A DNA stretch of 64,000 nucleotides, from the NCBI GenBank assembly GCA_020027205.1, contig JAHRAQ010000029.1, positions 109,672 through 173,671 of the forward strand. The letters run 5' to 3'. The position numbers were made by a program, and so were the translations under genes. Below, piece after piece: positions 8,534 through 17,130 of this stretch (its first letter is position 1; each line of letters begins with the position of its first letter). Under the pieces are notes generated by a model. It had not been told where the DNA came from. It did no database searches and worked only from the letters and a program-made list of their open reading frames with translations. The stretch is from Nitrospirales bacterium. GTDB taxonomy: Bacteria; Nitrospirota; Nitrospiria; Nitrospirales; UBA8639.

Positions 8534-10379
8534 GACCGACACCCAGGCCGGCGCTTCGGTGCGTGACCGCCTGAACATCGTCATCGTGGGTAGCGTGGAT
8601 CACGGCAAGTCCACGTTGCTGGGGCGGCTCTACGCGGACACGGGCACGCTGCCGGAGGGCAAACTCGAAAAAATTCAGGCCATCTGCAAGCAACAGGGCA
8701 AGGCGTTCGAATACGCCTTTTTGTTTGACGCCTTTCTGGAAGAGCAGCAACAGGGCGTGACGATTGACACCGCGCGCACGTTTTTTCAATGGGCGGGGCG
8801 TCAATACATTCTGATCGACGCGCCGGGTCACAAGGAGTTTCTGAAAAACATGGTCTCCGGCGCCGCGCGCGCCGGCGCCGCGCTCCTGCTGATCGACGCC
8901 CTGGAAGGCGTCAGGGAGCAGTCCAAACGGCACGGCCTGCTGCTCTCGCTGCTGGGCATCACACAGGTCACCGTGGTCGTCAATAAAATGGATCTTGTGG
9001 AGTACCGGCAGGACACGTTCCGCGCCGTCGAAACGGAATACCGGGATTTTCTGTCGCGCCTCAACGTCACCCCGCGGTTCGTGATTCCCTGCAGCGCCCG
9101 GCAGGGCGACAACATCGTTCATGCCGGCGCGCGCATGCCGTGGTACACCGGCCCCACGGTGCTGGAATCGCTGGACAACTTTTCTTCGGAAGTTGACAAG
9201 ACGGAACAACCGCTGCGGCTGCCCATTCAGGACGTGTATAAATTCGACGCCTGCCGGATTCTGGCGGGACGCCTCACGTCCGGACGCCTGCGCGTGGGCG
9301 ACGAGTTGATCTTCTCACCCTCGAACAAAACCGCCGTGGTGCGCACCATCGAAGCGTTCAACGTAGACCCGCCCCCCACGCAGGCCCGCGCCGGGCAATC
9401 GGTGGGCCTCACGCTGAACGAACAGATTTTCGTCGAGCGCGGGGAGATCATCTGCCGGGCGCCTTCCATTCCGCTCGTCTCCACGACCTTTCGGGCCAAT
9501 CTGTTCTGGCTCGGGCGGCGTCCCCTCGCCACGGGAACGTCCTGTCTGCTGCGGCTGGCCACCCGGGAAGTTGAATGCCGCGTGACGGCGATTCACCGCA
9601 TCGTGGACGCCAACGATCTCTCGTCGGAGACCCAAACCGCCGACGCCCTGGTGCGGCAAAATGACGTGGCGGATATCACCGTGCAGGCCCGCGCGCCTCT
9701 GGCCTTTGATCTGTACGCCGACTGCGAGGACACGGGGCGCTTTGTGCTGGTGGACGGCTACGATGTGTCGGGCGGCGGCATCATCACCGGGATGATTCAG
9801 GATCGTGAAGACACCCTGCGGACCGGGGCGCGGCAACGGGACTTTGCCTGGGTCAGGGGCAACGTCACCACGGAGGAGCGCGCCGCACACTACGGCCATC
9901 ATGCGGCGCTCATTCTTCTCATCGGCCCCGACGCCACGGGCAAAACCTTTCTGGCCAAACAGTTGGAATCCGTGCTCGTGGCGGAAGGCCGGCACGCCTA
10001 TCTGCTGGATCCGGAAAATCTGCGACGCGGACTCGACGCGGACGTGCGGAACGGCGACGCCGGAGAAATGATTCGCAGATACGGCGAAGTGGCCAGGCTG
10101 CTCATGGACACCGGGGCGTTGCTGATTTCCACCACGAACTCGTTCACCCTGGAGGACGACCGGGCGCTGGACGCCATCCGCACCCTGGTGCACCCGGCCC
10201 CCATGCTCACGGTCTACATGAGCCGGGACACCGGCCCCGCGCCCGCGGCGGCGGACCTCTGCTTCACCGGCCCCGAAGACTTTACGGCCACGGCCCACGA
10301 CGTGCTGGCCGCGCTGAAACGCAACGGCACATTGACCGACGCGACCGGCACGCCATCGGGATTTCAAGTGTCGATTTAA
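8520..10379 (+). CDS. cysN: Sulfate adenylyltransferase subunit 1 (CysN) with degenerate CysC domain
   Basis: A 619-residue protein. Residues ~15-420 are the CysN GTPase with G1 [14 protein letters not shown] and NKMD motifs, which drives APS formation by CysD. The C-terminal ~180 residues have an APS-kinase fold. They keep a P-loop (GPDATGKT) but have [11 protein letters not shown] where active CysC has a DGDN-type motif, and lack the FISP-like substrate loop. It is probably not an active APS kinase, which fits a pathway using APS reductase. The ATG at 8520 overlaps the end of cysD. This is the last gene of the operon. Confidence 0.9.
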   Translation: MATCKTDTQAGASVRDRLNIVIVGSVDHGKSTLLGRLYADTGTLPEGKLEKIQAICKQQGKAFEYAFLFDAFLEEQQQGVTIDTARTFFQWAGRQYILIDAPGHKEFLKNMVSGAARAGAALLLIDALEGVREQSKRHGLLLSLLGITQVTVVVNKMDLVEYRQDTFRAVETEYRDFLSRLNVTPRFVIPCSARQGDNIVHAGARMPWYTGPTVLESLDNFSSEVDKTEQPLRLPIQDVYKFDACRILAGRLTSGRLRVGDELIFSPSNKTAVVRTIEAFNVDPPPTQARAGQSVGLTLNEQIFVERGEIICRAPSIPLVSTTFRANLFWLGRRPLATGTSCLLRLATREVECRVTAIHRIVDANDLSSETQTADALVRQNDVADITVQARAPLAFDLYADCEDTGRFVLVDGYDVSGGGIITGMIQDREDTLRTGARQRDFAWVRGNVTTEERAAHYGHHAALILLIGPDATGKTFLAKQLESVLVAEGRHAYLLDPENLRRGLDADVRNGDAGEMIRRYGEVARLLMDTGALLISTTNSFTLEDDRALDAIRTLVHPAPMLTVYMSRDTGPAPAAADLCFTGPEDFTATAHDVLAALKRNGTLTDATGTPSGFQVSI

Positions 10380-10485
10380 TTCCTCGCGGAAGGGCCATGG
10401 ACGGCCGCGTTGATTCCGCGGCGCACGGCGGGCCGGCGGGAGCGGCCCCTGTCCTCATGTCGCGCGCCCGCGAAGAGACGGCCGC

Positions 10486-10806
10486 CTACCCCGGCGACGA
10501 CAGTTTCAACCCGACAATGCCCGCGACAATCAGCAGGATAAAACACAACCGGGCCGCGTCCCGCGGCTCATTGAACAGCGCCATGCCCACCAGCGCCATC
10601 CCCACGGCGCCAATCCCCGTCCAGATCGCATACGCCGTCCCAATCGGAATCGCGCGCACGGCCAGCGCCAGACACACCATGCTGACCCCCATCGCCGCGA
10701 CCGTCCCCACACTCGGCCAGAGCCGCGTCAGCCCATCCGTATATTTAAGTCCGGTCGCCCAGACAATCTCAAACCCGCCGGCCACCAGCAAATACACCCA
10801 CGCCAT
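10486..10806 (-). CDS. SMR-family exporter, Gdx/SugE-like
   Basis: A 106-residue inner-membrane protein with four hydrophobic helices, the standard size for small multidrug resistance transporters. The conserved Glu in helix 1 (GGFEIVWATGLKYTDG) couples substrate to proton exchange. The KYT-G run and GTAYAIWTGIG favour the guanidinium exporter (Gdx/SugE) branch over the EmrE drug branch. A strong AAGGAGGA site precedes the ATG. It points towards the sulfur operon and ends 106 bases from cysN; I see no strong terminator in that gap. Confidence 0.88.
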   Translation of the reverse strand: MAWVYLLVAGGFEIVWATGLKYTDGLTRLWPSVGTVAAMGVSMVCLALAVRAIPIGTAYAIWTGIGAVGMALVGMALFNEPRDAARLCFILLIVAGIVGLKLSSPG

Positions 10807-10904
10807 GGCATCCTCCTTTTTCGCATTTCACAGGTACAAGGCCCGTGGTCGCGCCCCTCGGCCCGGTGTGCCAACCCTGTCGACACACAGCCTGGCGCGT
10901 GTGA

Positions 10905-10934
10905 TTGAGTCTTCCAAGGCAAACAGGATATAGT
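10905..10934 (+). promoter_or_regulatory. Probable ssrA promoter
   Basis: TTGAGT (10905-10910), an 18-base spacer and TATAGT (10929-10934) lie ~38 bases before the mature tmRNA 5' end, leaving a short leader for RNase P to remove. Confidence 0.6.
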
Positions 10935-10971
10935 AGACGGACGACCGAAAGACAACCGCGAGCACACCAAA

Positions 10972-11322
10972 GGGGGTGACTGGCTTCGACGGGGATCAGG
11001 AGGTCAACGGTGCGTGTCGAGCTCTCGGAGTCTCGTTAAACCTTCGGGAAACCAGTAAGTGCCAACGAAGAATTGGCTCTCGCGGCTTAACTAACCGCGA
11101 CGTCTCTCCATGTTTTGTCTGCGGACGTGGAAGAGGCGCTACCGCAGCAGGCTGGTCCGTCACCGGCGTCCGGCGGCGGCGGATAAGAAATGCCGGGCTA
11201 GCGAACGCTCTAAGCCGGTCAATGGGCGTGGGCGGGCGCGAAACTTAAAACATTGACTACGCACGTAGGACCGTTGTGCCGACTCTCTCCGGACGCGGGT
11301 TCGATTCCCGCCACCTCCACCA
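10972..11322 (+). ncRNA. ssrA: tmRNA
   Basis: Rescues stalled ribosomes and tags the nascent peptide for proteolysis. The 5' GGGGGTG pairs with CACCTCC before the 3' ACCA, with one G-U wobble, and a T-arm with GGTTCGATTCC is present. The 5' part has the GACTGGCTTCGACGGGG tRNA-like segment. The tag frame runs from GCC at 11061 to TAA at 11088-11090 and encodes ANEELALAA. This ends in the usual LAA degron for ClpXP, whose genes lie at 37-39 kb. Length is 351 bases. A defence-like island begins directly after the 3' end. Confidence 0.95.
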
Positions 11323-11333
11323 ACTTTACCGAC

Positions 11334-11364
11334 TCCCCCTTTGAGCAACACGGCTCAAGGGGGA
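11334..11364 (+). terminator. Stem-loop after ssrA
   Basis: A strong stem (TCCCCCTTTGAGC against GCTCAAGGGGGA, with one bulged T) closes on the loop AACACG twelve bases after the tmRNA CCA end. No U-tract follows, so it may act as a weak terminator or a processing barrier. Confidence 0.55.
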
Positions 11365-11449
11365 TCGACGAAAAACACCAGCCCGCACCCTGCCTGTCAT
11401 GCCATTGTGACAACCAAGGCTGGATCGATACTCAAATCCGACCACGGCC

Positions 11450-12397
11450 ATGGGCAAAACATTAAAAACAAAAAGAGCGATCCAAAGCACACCATTGCTA
11501 CGGATCGCAGAAACCGCCCATACACCTTTGCGCGGCATGAACCGCGTGCATTGCAACGATGTCCTGTCTCTGCTGGCAACCGTCAAGGGCCGTGACATTT
11601 TTGACGTCGTCATCGCTGACCCGCCGTACAATATCGGGAAAAATTTCGGCAATTCTTCCGACAAACAAACGCTCACCGAGTATCTGCACTGGTGCGACAA
11701 GTGGATTGGCGAATGTCTGCGGCTGGCGAAATCCGGCGCGCCGATGTACATCTACGGATTCCCCGAAGTGCTCGCCCATGTCGCGGTGCGCTATCCCATG
11801 GAAAAGCAAAAATGGATGGTGTGGCATTACACCAACAAAACGGTGCCGGCCATGACATTCTGGCAACGCAGTCATGAGTCCGTGCTGTGCCTGTGGAAAG
11901 ACAAAAAACCAAGATTGCATCTCGACGCGGTGCGGGAAGAATACACGGAGACCTTTCTCAAAAACGCGGCGGGCAAGGTGCGGAAAGAAACCTACTGCCG
12001 GTACGGTACCAACGGCAAAAAAACCGTGTATCACGCCAATCCCAAAGGAGCCTTGCCGCGTGATGTGCTGAAAATACCCGCCTTGGCCGGCGGCGCCGGG
12101 TATTCCGAACGATGGTTTTATTGCAAACGTTGCAATCGTCTGTGTCGACCCAACGAGGCGGAAGCCCATCGGGCACATGATGTCATCCGCCATCCCACGC
12201 AAAAGCCGCAGGCGTTGTCCATGAAACTGATTTCGTCCGGCGCCACGGCGGGCGACAGTCTGCTGGTGCCGTTCGCCGGCTCCGGCGCGGAATGTGTCGC
12301 GGCGCAGGCGGTGGGGGTGAATTTTTTTGCCGTGGAAATGAATCCCGATTATGTTCGCCTTGCCAACTCATGGATCGAACAGCAACTCGACCAATGA
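11450..12397 (+). CDS. Type II DNA methyltransferase, beta class, with zinc-finger-like insert
   Basis: An N6-adenine or N4-cytosine DNA methyltransferase of ~315 residues. The catalytic motif DPPYNIG comes first and the AdoMet-binding motif VPFAGSGAE near the C-terminus, an order that defines the beta class. Between them, at ~residues 223-245, is a Cys/His cluster (CKRCNRLC...HRAH) that looks like a zinc finger. Alternative starts exist; Met at 11537 (MNRVHCND) is where family similarity begins. The gene overlaps the restriction-endonuclease gene by four bases (ATGA), so it is its protective partner. It starts ~130 bases after the tmRNA. Confidence 0.88.
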   Translation: MGKTLKTKRAIQSTPLLRIAETAHTPLRGMNRVHCNDVLSLLATVKGRDIFDVVIADPPYNIGKNFGNSSDKQTLTEYLHWCDKWIGECLRLAKSGAPMYIYGFPEVLAHVAVRYPMEKQKWMVWHYTNKTVPAMTFWQRSHESVLCLWKDKKPRLHLDAVREEYTETFLKNAAGKVRKETYCRYGTNGKKTVYHANPKGALPRDVLKIPALAGGAGYSERWFYCKRCNRLCRPNEAEAHRAHDVIRHPTQKPQALSMKLISSGATAGDSLLVPFAGSGAECVAAQAVGVNFFAVEMNPDYVRLANSWIEQQLDQ

Positions 12398-13074
12398 CTC
12401 CCCTAGAAAAAATCAACGGATTCCTGTCATCTATAAATCTGGAACATTATCGGCAAAAATACAGCCATATCAAACTGGTGGAGCTGGATTTGCCAAGAGA
12501 CATACAAGCGATTCATTGTCTTTACGAAGAATATTGGGAAAAACGTGATGGGTTTTCGGGATTTGAGAATTTTTTCCAAACCTATGCAGGAGGAAACAGA
12601 GAAATTTTACTGGAAAACTTCAGGCGGGAAGCAATGTTTAGCCGTGAAACATTTTATCGCGGGTTGCCAGCCCGTATTTACCGCACATGGGCTGCGCTCT
12701 TAACACAAATTCAAGGAGGGTACGCCGCAGAAGAACTTTACGGCAAAGGCAATGTGAGCATGAGCGCCGAACTGGACTACAAAGGTATAGACATCCAGAT
12801 TACAACAACGGAATCCACGTACAACATTCAAATCAAAAAGGAAACGCTGAGCAGAGAGGTCAGGGTGCCGTGGCAAAGAATGAAAAATGGCGTACCCATT
12901 GTCACCATACATTATGAAGTACCGGGCTGTGACCCAAAGACCAGCACAGGGAAAAACAGTGTCCCTTTTCAGCGTTGGATGGAAAAATGGAAGGGTAGAT
13001 TGGATCGACTAGACAACGGTTTTATCATTTTTCGACCGCAAATGTTTTCCCCACGTCATATCACAGTCCCATAG
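12394..13074 (+). CDS. TaqI-like type II restriction endonuclease
   Basis: A 226-residue protein whose N-terminal region (FLSSINLEHYRQKYSHIK...DLPRDI...YEEYW) closely recalls TaqI/TthHB8I, which cut T^CGA. The catalytic region shows D128, D133 and K147/K148 in SAELDYKGIDIQI and YNIQIKKE. The spacing is close to the D137/D142/K158 set I recall for TaqI. It is shorter than TaqI (~263). The start overlaps the methyltransferase stop. Predicted target TCGA is an inference from family likeness. A fragment with lost activity cannot be excluded, but the frame is clean and its active-site residues are present. Confidence 0.78.
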   Translation: MTPLEKINGFLSSINLEHYRQKYSHIKLVELDLPRDIQAIHCLYEEYWEKRDGFSGFENFFQTYAGGNREILLENFRREAMFSRETFYRGLPARIYRTWAALLTQIQGGYAAEELYGKGNVSMSAELDYKGIDIQITTTESTYNIQIKKETLSREVRVPWQRMKNGVPIVTIHYEVPGCDPKTSTGKNSVPFQRWMEKWKGRLDRLDNGFIIFRPQMFSPRHITVP

Positions 13075-13094
13075 TCTATGTTCCTCTCAATGCC

Positions 13095-14270
13095 ATGATG
13101 AACAAGCCACTCGATAAAATTAGTCTAGATGACTTAAGTCAATTAAAGGTCAACGCGGTCACTGAAAGTAAAACAATTGAGTACAAGAAGAAACTTCCAA
13201 CAAATTCAGATGGCGACAGAAAAGAATTTTTGGCCGATATTTCTTCTTTTGCCAACGCATCTGGTGGTGATTTAATTTTTGGAATTACAGAAAACGGCGG
13301 GGTCCCTCAAGACATTGAAGGTGTGGATATTGAAAATGTCGACGAAGAAGTCGGGAAATATGAAAACCTTATACGAAATGGAATTGAGCCTAGAGTAACC
13401 ATTTCTACACAATCCATCAAGATTTCCGAAAAGAAGCACGTGCTCATTTTCCGTATAGGCAAAAGCTGGAATGGCCCAAATCGTGTTGTCTATAAGGGAC
13501 ATGATAAATTTTATTCAAGACATTCTACTGGGAAATATTCACTGGATACGGCGGAATTGAGAATTGCCTTCACGTTTTCGCAAACACTTACAGAGAAAAT
13601 AACGAAATTTAAAACTGAAAGAATTGCCCGATTATACGAAGGCGAGATGCCGATCCAGTTTTGTAAGGGTGCCAAAATTGTTTTGCATCTCATTCCGTTG
13701 GAATCTTTTAACCCAAATTACTACATTGATTTGAAATCGATAATCGAAAGTCCTCGGAAATTAAAGCCAATTTACTCTAGTATTTGTGATTTGCGGATAA
13801 ATCTTGAAGGTGTTTTATCGTACTCCAGGGTTCAACCTGATATGGCGGCAGACTCGTACGTACAATTATACCGCAATGGAATTTTCGAATCCGTAGAAAG
13901 TTCAATACTAAATGCATATGGACATGGAAAGGTAATCCCAAGTTCAACCTATGAGAAAGAATTATTAGCCTCATTGCGAGAATACTTGACACTTTCGAAA
14001 GAACTTGGTGTCAATATGCCAATCGTTATTTTCCTAACGCTGATTGGCATCAAAGGTTGGCAGATGAGCAGAGACCGAAATGTATTTCACGCACCCCGTC
14101 AGCCAATTCTAATTGATCGAGAAATTCTTCAATTGCCAGAGACTCTCGTTGAATCATATGACACAGAGCCAGAAGATATTTTACGTCCGATTTTTGATCG
14201 CGTTTGGAACGCCTGCGGATATGAACGATCGGATAATTTTGACGAAGATGGACACTGGACCAAACAATAA
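13095..14270 (+). CDS. AlbA_2/Schlafen-type putative ATP-binding protein
   Basis: A 391-residue protein. The N-terminal ~150 residues carry the AlbA_2 pattern: ESKTIEYKKKLP, then DRKEFLADISSFANASGGDLIFGI (broken here into its two parts EFLADISSFAN and SGGDLIFGI). The C-terminal part is mixed alpha/beta with no family I recognise. Such proteins occur in defence islands and as regulators. It starts 20 bases after the TaqI-like gene on the same strand, but its codons are far more AT-rich, which suggests a separate acquisition. Whether it belongs to the restriction system is unknown. Confidence 0.72.
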   Translation: MMNKPLDKISLDDLSQLKVNAVTESKTIEYKKKLPTNSDGDRKEFLADISSFANASGGDLIFGITENGGVPQDIEGVDIENVDEEVGKYENLIRNGIEPRVTISTQSIKISEKKHVLIFRIGKSWNGPNRVVYKGHDKFYSRHSTGKYSLDTAELRIAFTFSQTLTEKITKFKTERIARLYEGEMPIQFCKGAKIVLHLIPLESFNPNYYIDLKSIIESPRKLKPIYSSICDLRINLEGVLSYSRVQPDMAADSYVQLYRNGIFESVESSILNAYGHGKVIPSSTYEKELLASLREYLTLSKELGVNMPIVIFLTLIGIKGWQMSRDRNVFHAPRQPILIDREILQLPETLVESYDTEPEDILRPIFDRVWNACGYERSDNFDEDGHWTKQ

Positions 14271-14303
14271 AGCAAAGGCCGGTGCATAACGAAGGAGGAC
14301 GCG

Positions 14304-14642
14304 ATGAGTCTGGCTGACAAACAATGCGTGCCGTGCAAAGGCGGGGTGCCGCCGCTGGAACCGGCGCGGGTGCGGGAGTTGCTTGACCAACTGGACCGGG
14401 GATGGAGTATGAACGCCGAGGGGCATATCGAACGCAGGTACGAATTTAAAAATTTTGCGGAGGCCCTGGCCTTCGTGAACGCGGTCGGGGCGATTGCGGA
14501 GAACGAAGGGCATCATCCCGATTTGTATCTGGCATGGGGACGCTGCACCGTGGAAATCTGGACGCACAAAATTCAGGGGCTGACGGAAAGCGATTTCTAT
14601 CTGGCCGCCAAAGCCGACCGCGTGTTTGTGAATCATGACTGA
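14304..14642 (+). CDS. phhB: Pterin-4a-carbinolamine dehydratase
   Basis: Dehydrates 4a-hydroxytetrahydropterin to recycle pterin cofactors; in many bacteria the family also acts outside phenylalanine hydroxylation. The 112-residue length is normal. The catalytic motif is present: AENEGHHPDLYL followed by W and THKIQGLTESD. A GGAGG site lies ten bases before the ATG. No phenylalanine hydroxylase is nearby. The stop overlaps the radical SAM gene by eight bases, so the two are translationally coupled. Confidence 0.9.
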   Translation: MSLADKQCVPCKGGVPPLEPARVRELLDQLDRGWSMNAEGHIERRYEFKNFAEALAFVNAVGAIAENEGHHPDLYLAWGRCTVEIWTHKIQGLTESDFYLAAKADRVFVNHD

Positions 14643-16581
14643 CGCGCTCATCACCATCGACACGCCCACGCACACCGGCCAAGCGCGCGGCCGCGAACCA
14701 TGGAGCGATCCAACCGGCGTCCCTCGGGTGGCGTTGGTGACGATGCCGTTTGGCTATGCGAAGTTTCCGTCCATTCAACTGGGCACCTTGTCACGGATGT
14801 TGAAGAACCACGGCATCGGGTCGAAGAGTTATCATTTCAATCTGCTGTTCGCCCACCGCATCGGCCCGCGACTGTACGACGTGCTGTGCGAAAAACGCGG
14901 GATGATCGGGGAATGGCTCTTCGCGTCGATGCTCTTTCACGACAATCCGAAGCGCGCGCAGTACTCGCGCGTGTTCAAACCCGTGTTTGAGAGCACGGCG
15001 CGGGAGGCCGGATGCACGACGGCCTTTCTGGAAGACATTGCGCGCGCCGCCGCGCCGCAATTTCTCGCCGAAATGGCGACCGCGCATGACTGGAGTCAAT
15101 ACAACATCGTCGGGTTCACCTCAACCTTTGATCAAAACGTGGCCAGCCTCACCATGGCGAAGTTGATCAAAGACGTGCATCCCGACGTTCGCATTGTCTT
15201 CGGCGGGGCCAACTTTGACGGGGCCATGGGCCTGGAACATTTCCGGGCGTTTCCCTGGATCGATTACGTCGTGGTCGGCGAAGGCGAAGACGTGTTCCCC
15301 GCGCTGGCCGGAAAAATTCTGCGCGGGCAGGAAGACGAGTTCCCCGCCGGCGTGGCGTATCGCAAAGACGGGCGGATTCACTTCCAACCCAACACGGCGT
15401 TGTTTGCCGATTTTGCCGGCGCCGGCCCGCCGGATTACGATGATTATTTTGACACGGTTCGGGAACTCGAAGGACAGGGCTCGACGGGGCTGAACAGGAT
15501 TTTACTCTACGAAGGTTCGCGCGGATGCTGGTGGGGAGAAAAACATCACTGCACGTTCTGCGGCCTGAATGCGCAGGCCATGACGTTTCGCGCCAAATCG
15601 CCCGCGCAAGTGGCCGAAGAAATGGATCACCTGTCCAGTCGCTATGACACCACGCGATTCCGGCTGGTAGACAACATCATTGATCTGCAATACATCGACA
15701 AGGTGTTCGGTCACTTTGCCGCCGGCCACTATGACTTTGATGTGTTTATGGAGACCAAAGCCAACCTGACCAGGCAGCAAATCCAAACCCTGGCCCGGGG
15801 CGGGGTGAAATGCATGCAGCCGGGCATTGAAAGTTTAAGCGCCGCGCAACTCAAGGAAATGGACAAAGGCGTCAGCCCGCTTCAGAATATTCAATGCCTC
15901 AAATGGAGCCGCTACTACAACCTGGACATCAACTGGAACATCCTGCTGGGCTTCCCGCGGGAAACCAATGAGGACTACCGGCGCCAGATTGATCTCATAC
16001 CTTCGCTCTTTCATCTGCAGCCGCCGGAGAGCACGGGCAAACTGTGGCTGGAACGATTCAGCCCGTATTTCATGCGGCCCGACGAATACGGCGTGCGGAT
16101 TACCGGCCCGGGCGCGGCGTACGAATATGTGTATGACGCCGGCAAGGTGGACCTGAACAAAATCGCGTATGACTTCGAATATGACATTGCGTGGCAGGTG
16201 GACCCGGCCCTGTATGAGCAATTGACCGAACTGGTGCGAACGTGGCGGGAGCGGTATTTTTCCCAGGACCGCCCGTTTCTGTTTTATGCCAAAGCCATGA
16301 GTTACATCACCGTCTATGACGGCCGCACCGCACACCCGACCAGCGAACGCTTTGACGAACCATGGTCGTCGATCATTGACTATTGCAATGAAACGCCGAA
16401 AACGCTCGACCAAATCCGACGCGCGGTGGCCGGCCAAACCGCCGCGTCACACGGAGCGTCGAAAACCGGCGCCTCCGTTGAGGTTGAGGCCGCGGTCTCG
16501 GCCCTCGTGGCCAAACGCCTCGTGGTGGAAGAGAAGGGGCGGCACTTCACCCTCGCGCTTCCGGTTAATCCTCACCGATAG
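14635..16581 (+). CDS. B12-binding radical SAM enzyme, RiPP-maturation type 1
   Basis: A 648-residue enzyme. Residues ~150-230 form a Rossmann-like cobalamin-binding domain (IVFGGANFDG, VVVGEGEDVFPAL) without an evident DxHxxG motif. The radical SAM cluster motif is C-X7-C-X2-C (C298, C306, C309 in GCWWGEKHHCTFC), the spacing I associate with RiPP-maturation radical SAM protein 1. The next motifs (VDNIIDL, METKANLT, QPGIESLS) follow the TIM-barrel order. The C-terminal ~100 residues look like a winged-helix or peptide-binding extension. Substrate unknown: no clear precursor peptide is visible nearby. The start overlaps the pterin dehydratase gene. Confidence 0.82.
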   Translation: MTDALITIDTPTHTGQARGREPWSDPTGVPRVALVTMPFGYAKFPSIQLGTLSRMLKNHGIGSKSYHFNLLFAHRIGPRLYDVLCEKRGMIGEWLFASMLFHDNPKRAQYSRVFKPVFESTAREAGCTTAFLEDIARAAAPQFLAEMATAHDWSQYNIVGFTSTFDQNVASLTMAKLIKDVHPDVRIVFGGANFDGAMGLEHFRAFPWIDYVVVGEGEDVFPALAGKILRGQEDEFPAGVAYRKDGRIHFQPNTALFADFAGAGPPDYDDYFDTVRELEGQGSTGLNRILLYEGSRGCWWGEKHHCTFCGLNAQAMTFRAKSPAQVAEEMDHLSSRYDTTRFRLVDNIIDLQYIDKVFGHFAAGHYDFDVFMETKANLTRQQIQTLARGGVKCMQPGIESLSAAQLKEMDKGVSPLQNIQCLKWSRYYNLDINWNILLGFPRETNEDYRRQIDLIPSLFHLQPPESTGKLWLERFSPYFMRPDEYGVRITGPGAAYEYVYDAGKVDLNKIAYDFEYDIAWQVDPALYEQLTELVRTWRERYFSQDRPFLFYAKAMSYITVYDGRTAHPTSERFDEPWSSIIDYCNETPKTLDQIRRAVAGQTAASHGASKTGASVEVEAAVSALVAKRLVVEEKGRHFTLALPVNPHR

Positions 16582-16666
16582 GTCCCCGCGCATGCCGTGG
16601 TGTCACGCGCTTCGCAACAGGGCGTTGCGTTCATGGAACGATACGTGGGTGGCGGAAGAAACCCGT

Positions 16667-16933
16667 TCACGCGTTCCCGCCTTCGTCGGGTCGCGGCGTG
16701 AGCATTTCTGCAAACCGTTTCCTGGCAATATCGGTGACGTTCCCCATAATGTCCGTCACCTCTTTCCATTCTTCGGGAGTCAATTCTTCCTTCAGGGCCG
16801 GATTCAGCCCCCATTGCGCGCTGACCTGTCGGCCGTCACGCTCAACATGCACCGTCAGAATTTCGGTTTCAACGGGACCTTTGGCCCGACCGGACGCGGA
16901 CGGTTTCCGCCGTGGAGATTCACCTGCCGCCAT
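16667..16933 (-). CDS. Small conserved-looking protein of unknown function
   Basis: An 88-residue charged protein on the strand opposite the radical SAM gene, converging with it 85 bases away. After a basic, Pro/Ser-rich start it has a compact fold-like region (ILTVHVERDGRQVS, then EELTPEEWKEVTDIMG and a helical end). The start ATG at 16933 is preceded by AAAGGG. Longer in-frame starts exist but read through low-complexity sequence. I do not recognise the family. It lacks the Gly/Cys/Ser-rich core expected for a RiPP precursor. Confidence 0.5.
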   Translation of the reverse strand: MAAGESPRRKPSASGRAKGPVETEILTVHVERDGRQVSAQWGLNPALKEELTPEEWKEVTDIMGNVTDIARKRFAEMLTPRPDEGGNA

Positions 16934-17130
16934 GGGTGCCCTTTCAACGCGCAATGGATCAACGGATCGGGATCGACGGCGATGACTGTGACGGGTTTTT
17001 CCCCGGAGTGTCAACCTGACCGGCATGGCGGGGCATGGCCACGCGCCCTCCGGCGTCACGGCAGGCCGGATATGAACCGATTCCCGCAAGGCCTAGCATC
17101 CGTGTACTCAACGGCAGCCCGTGTGGTTCG

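Noticed and set aside
10807..10970. Guanidine riboswitch upstream of the Gdx/SugE-like gene
   Set aside because: The leader has a GC-rich stretch faintly like guanidine-III (CCGGGCCGAGGGGCGCG) but lacks the downstream AGGACAAG-type core; guanidine-I and -II signatures are also absent. A covariance scan would settle it.
14271..14303. A duplicated ssrA 3' end marking the right border of the island
   Set aside because: No copy of the tmRNA T-arm/CCA end is seen between the AlbA gene and the pterin dehydratase gene.
16667..16933. RiPP precursor for the radical SAM enzyme
   Set aside because: The peptide is charged, helix-rich and without the small-residue core or GG-type cleavage site, and is on the opposite strand.
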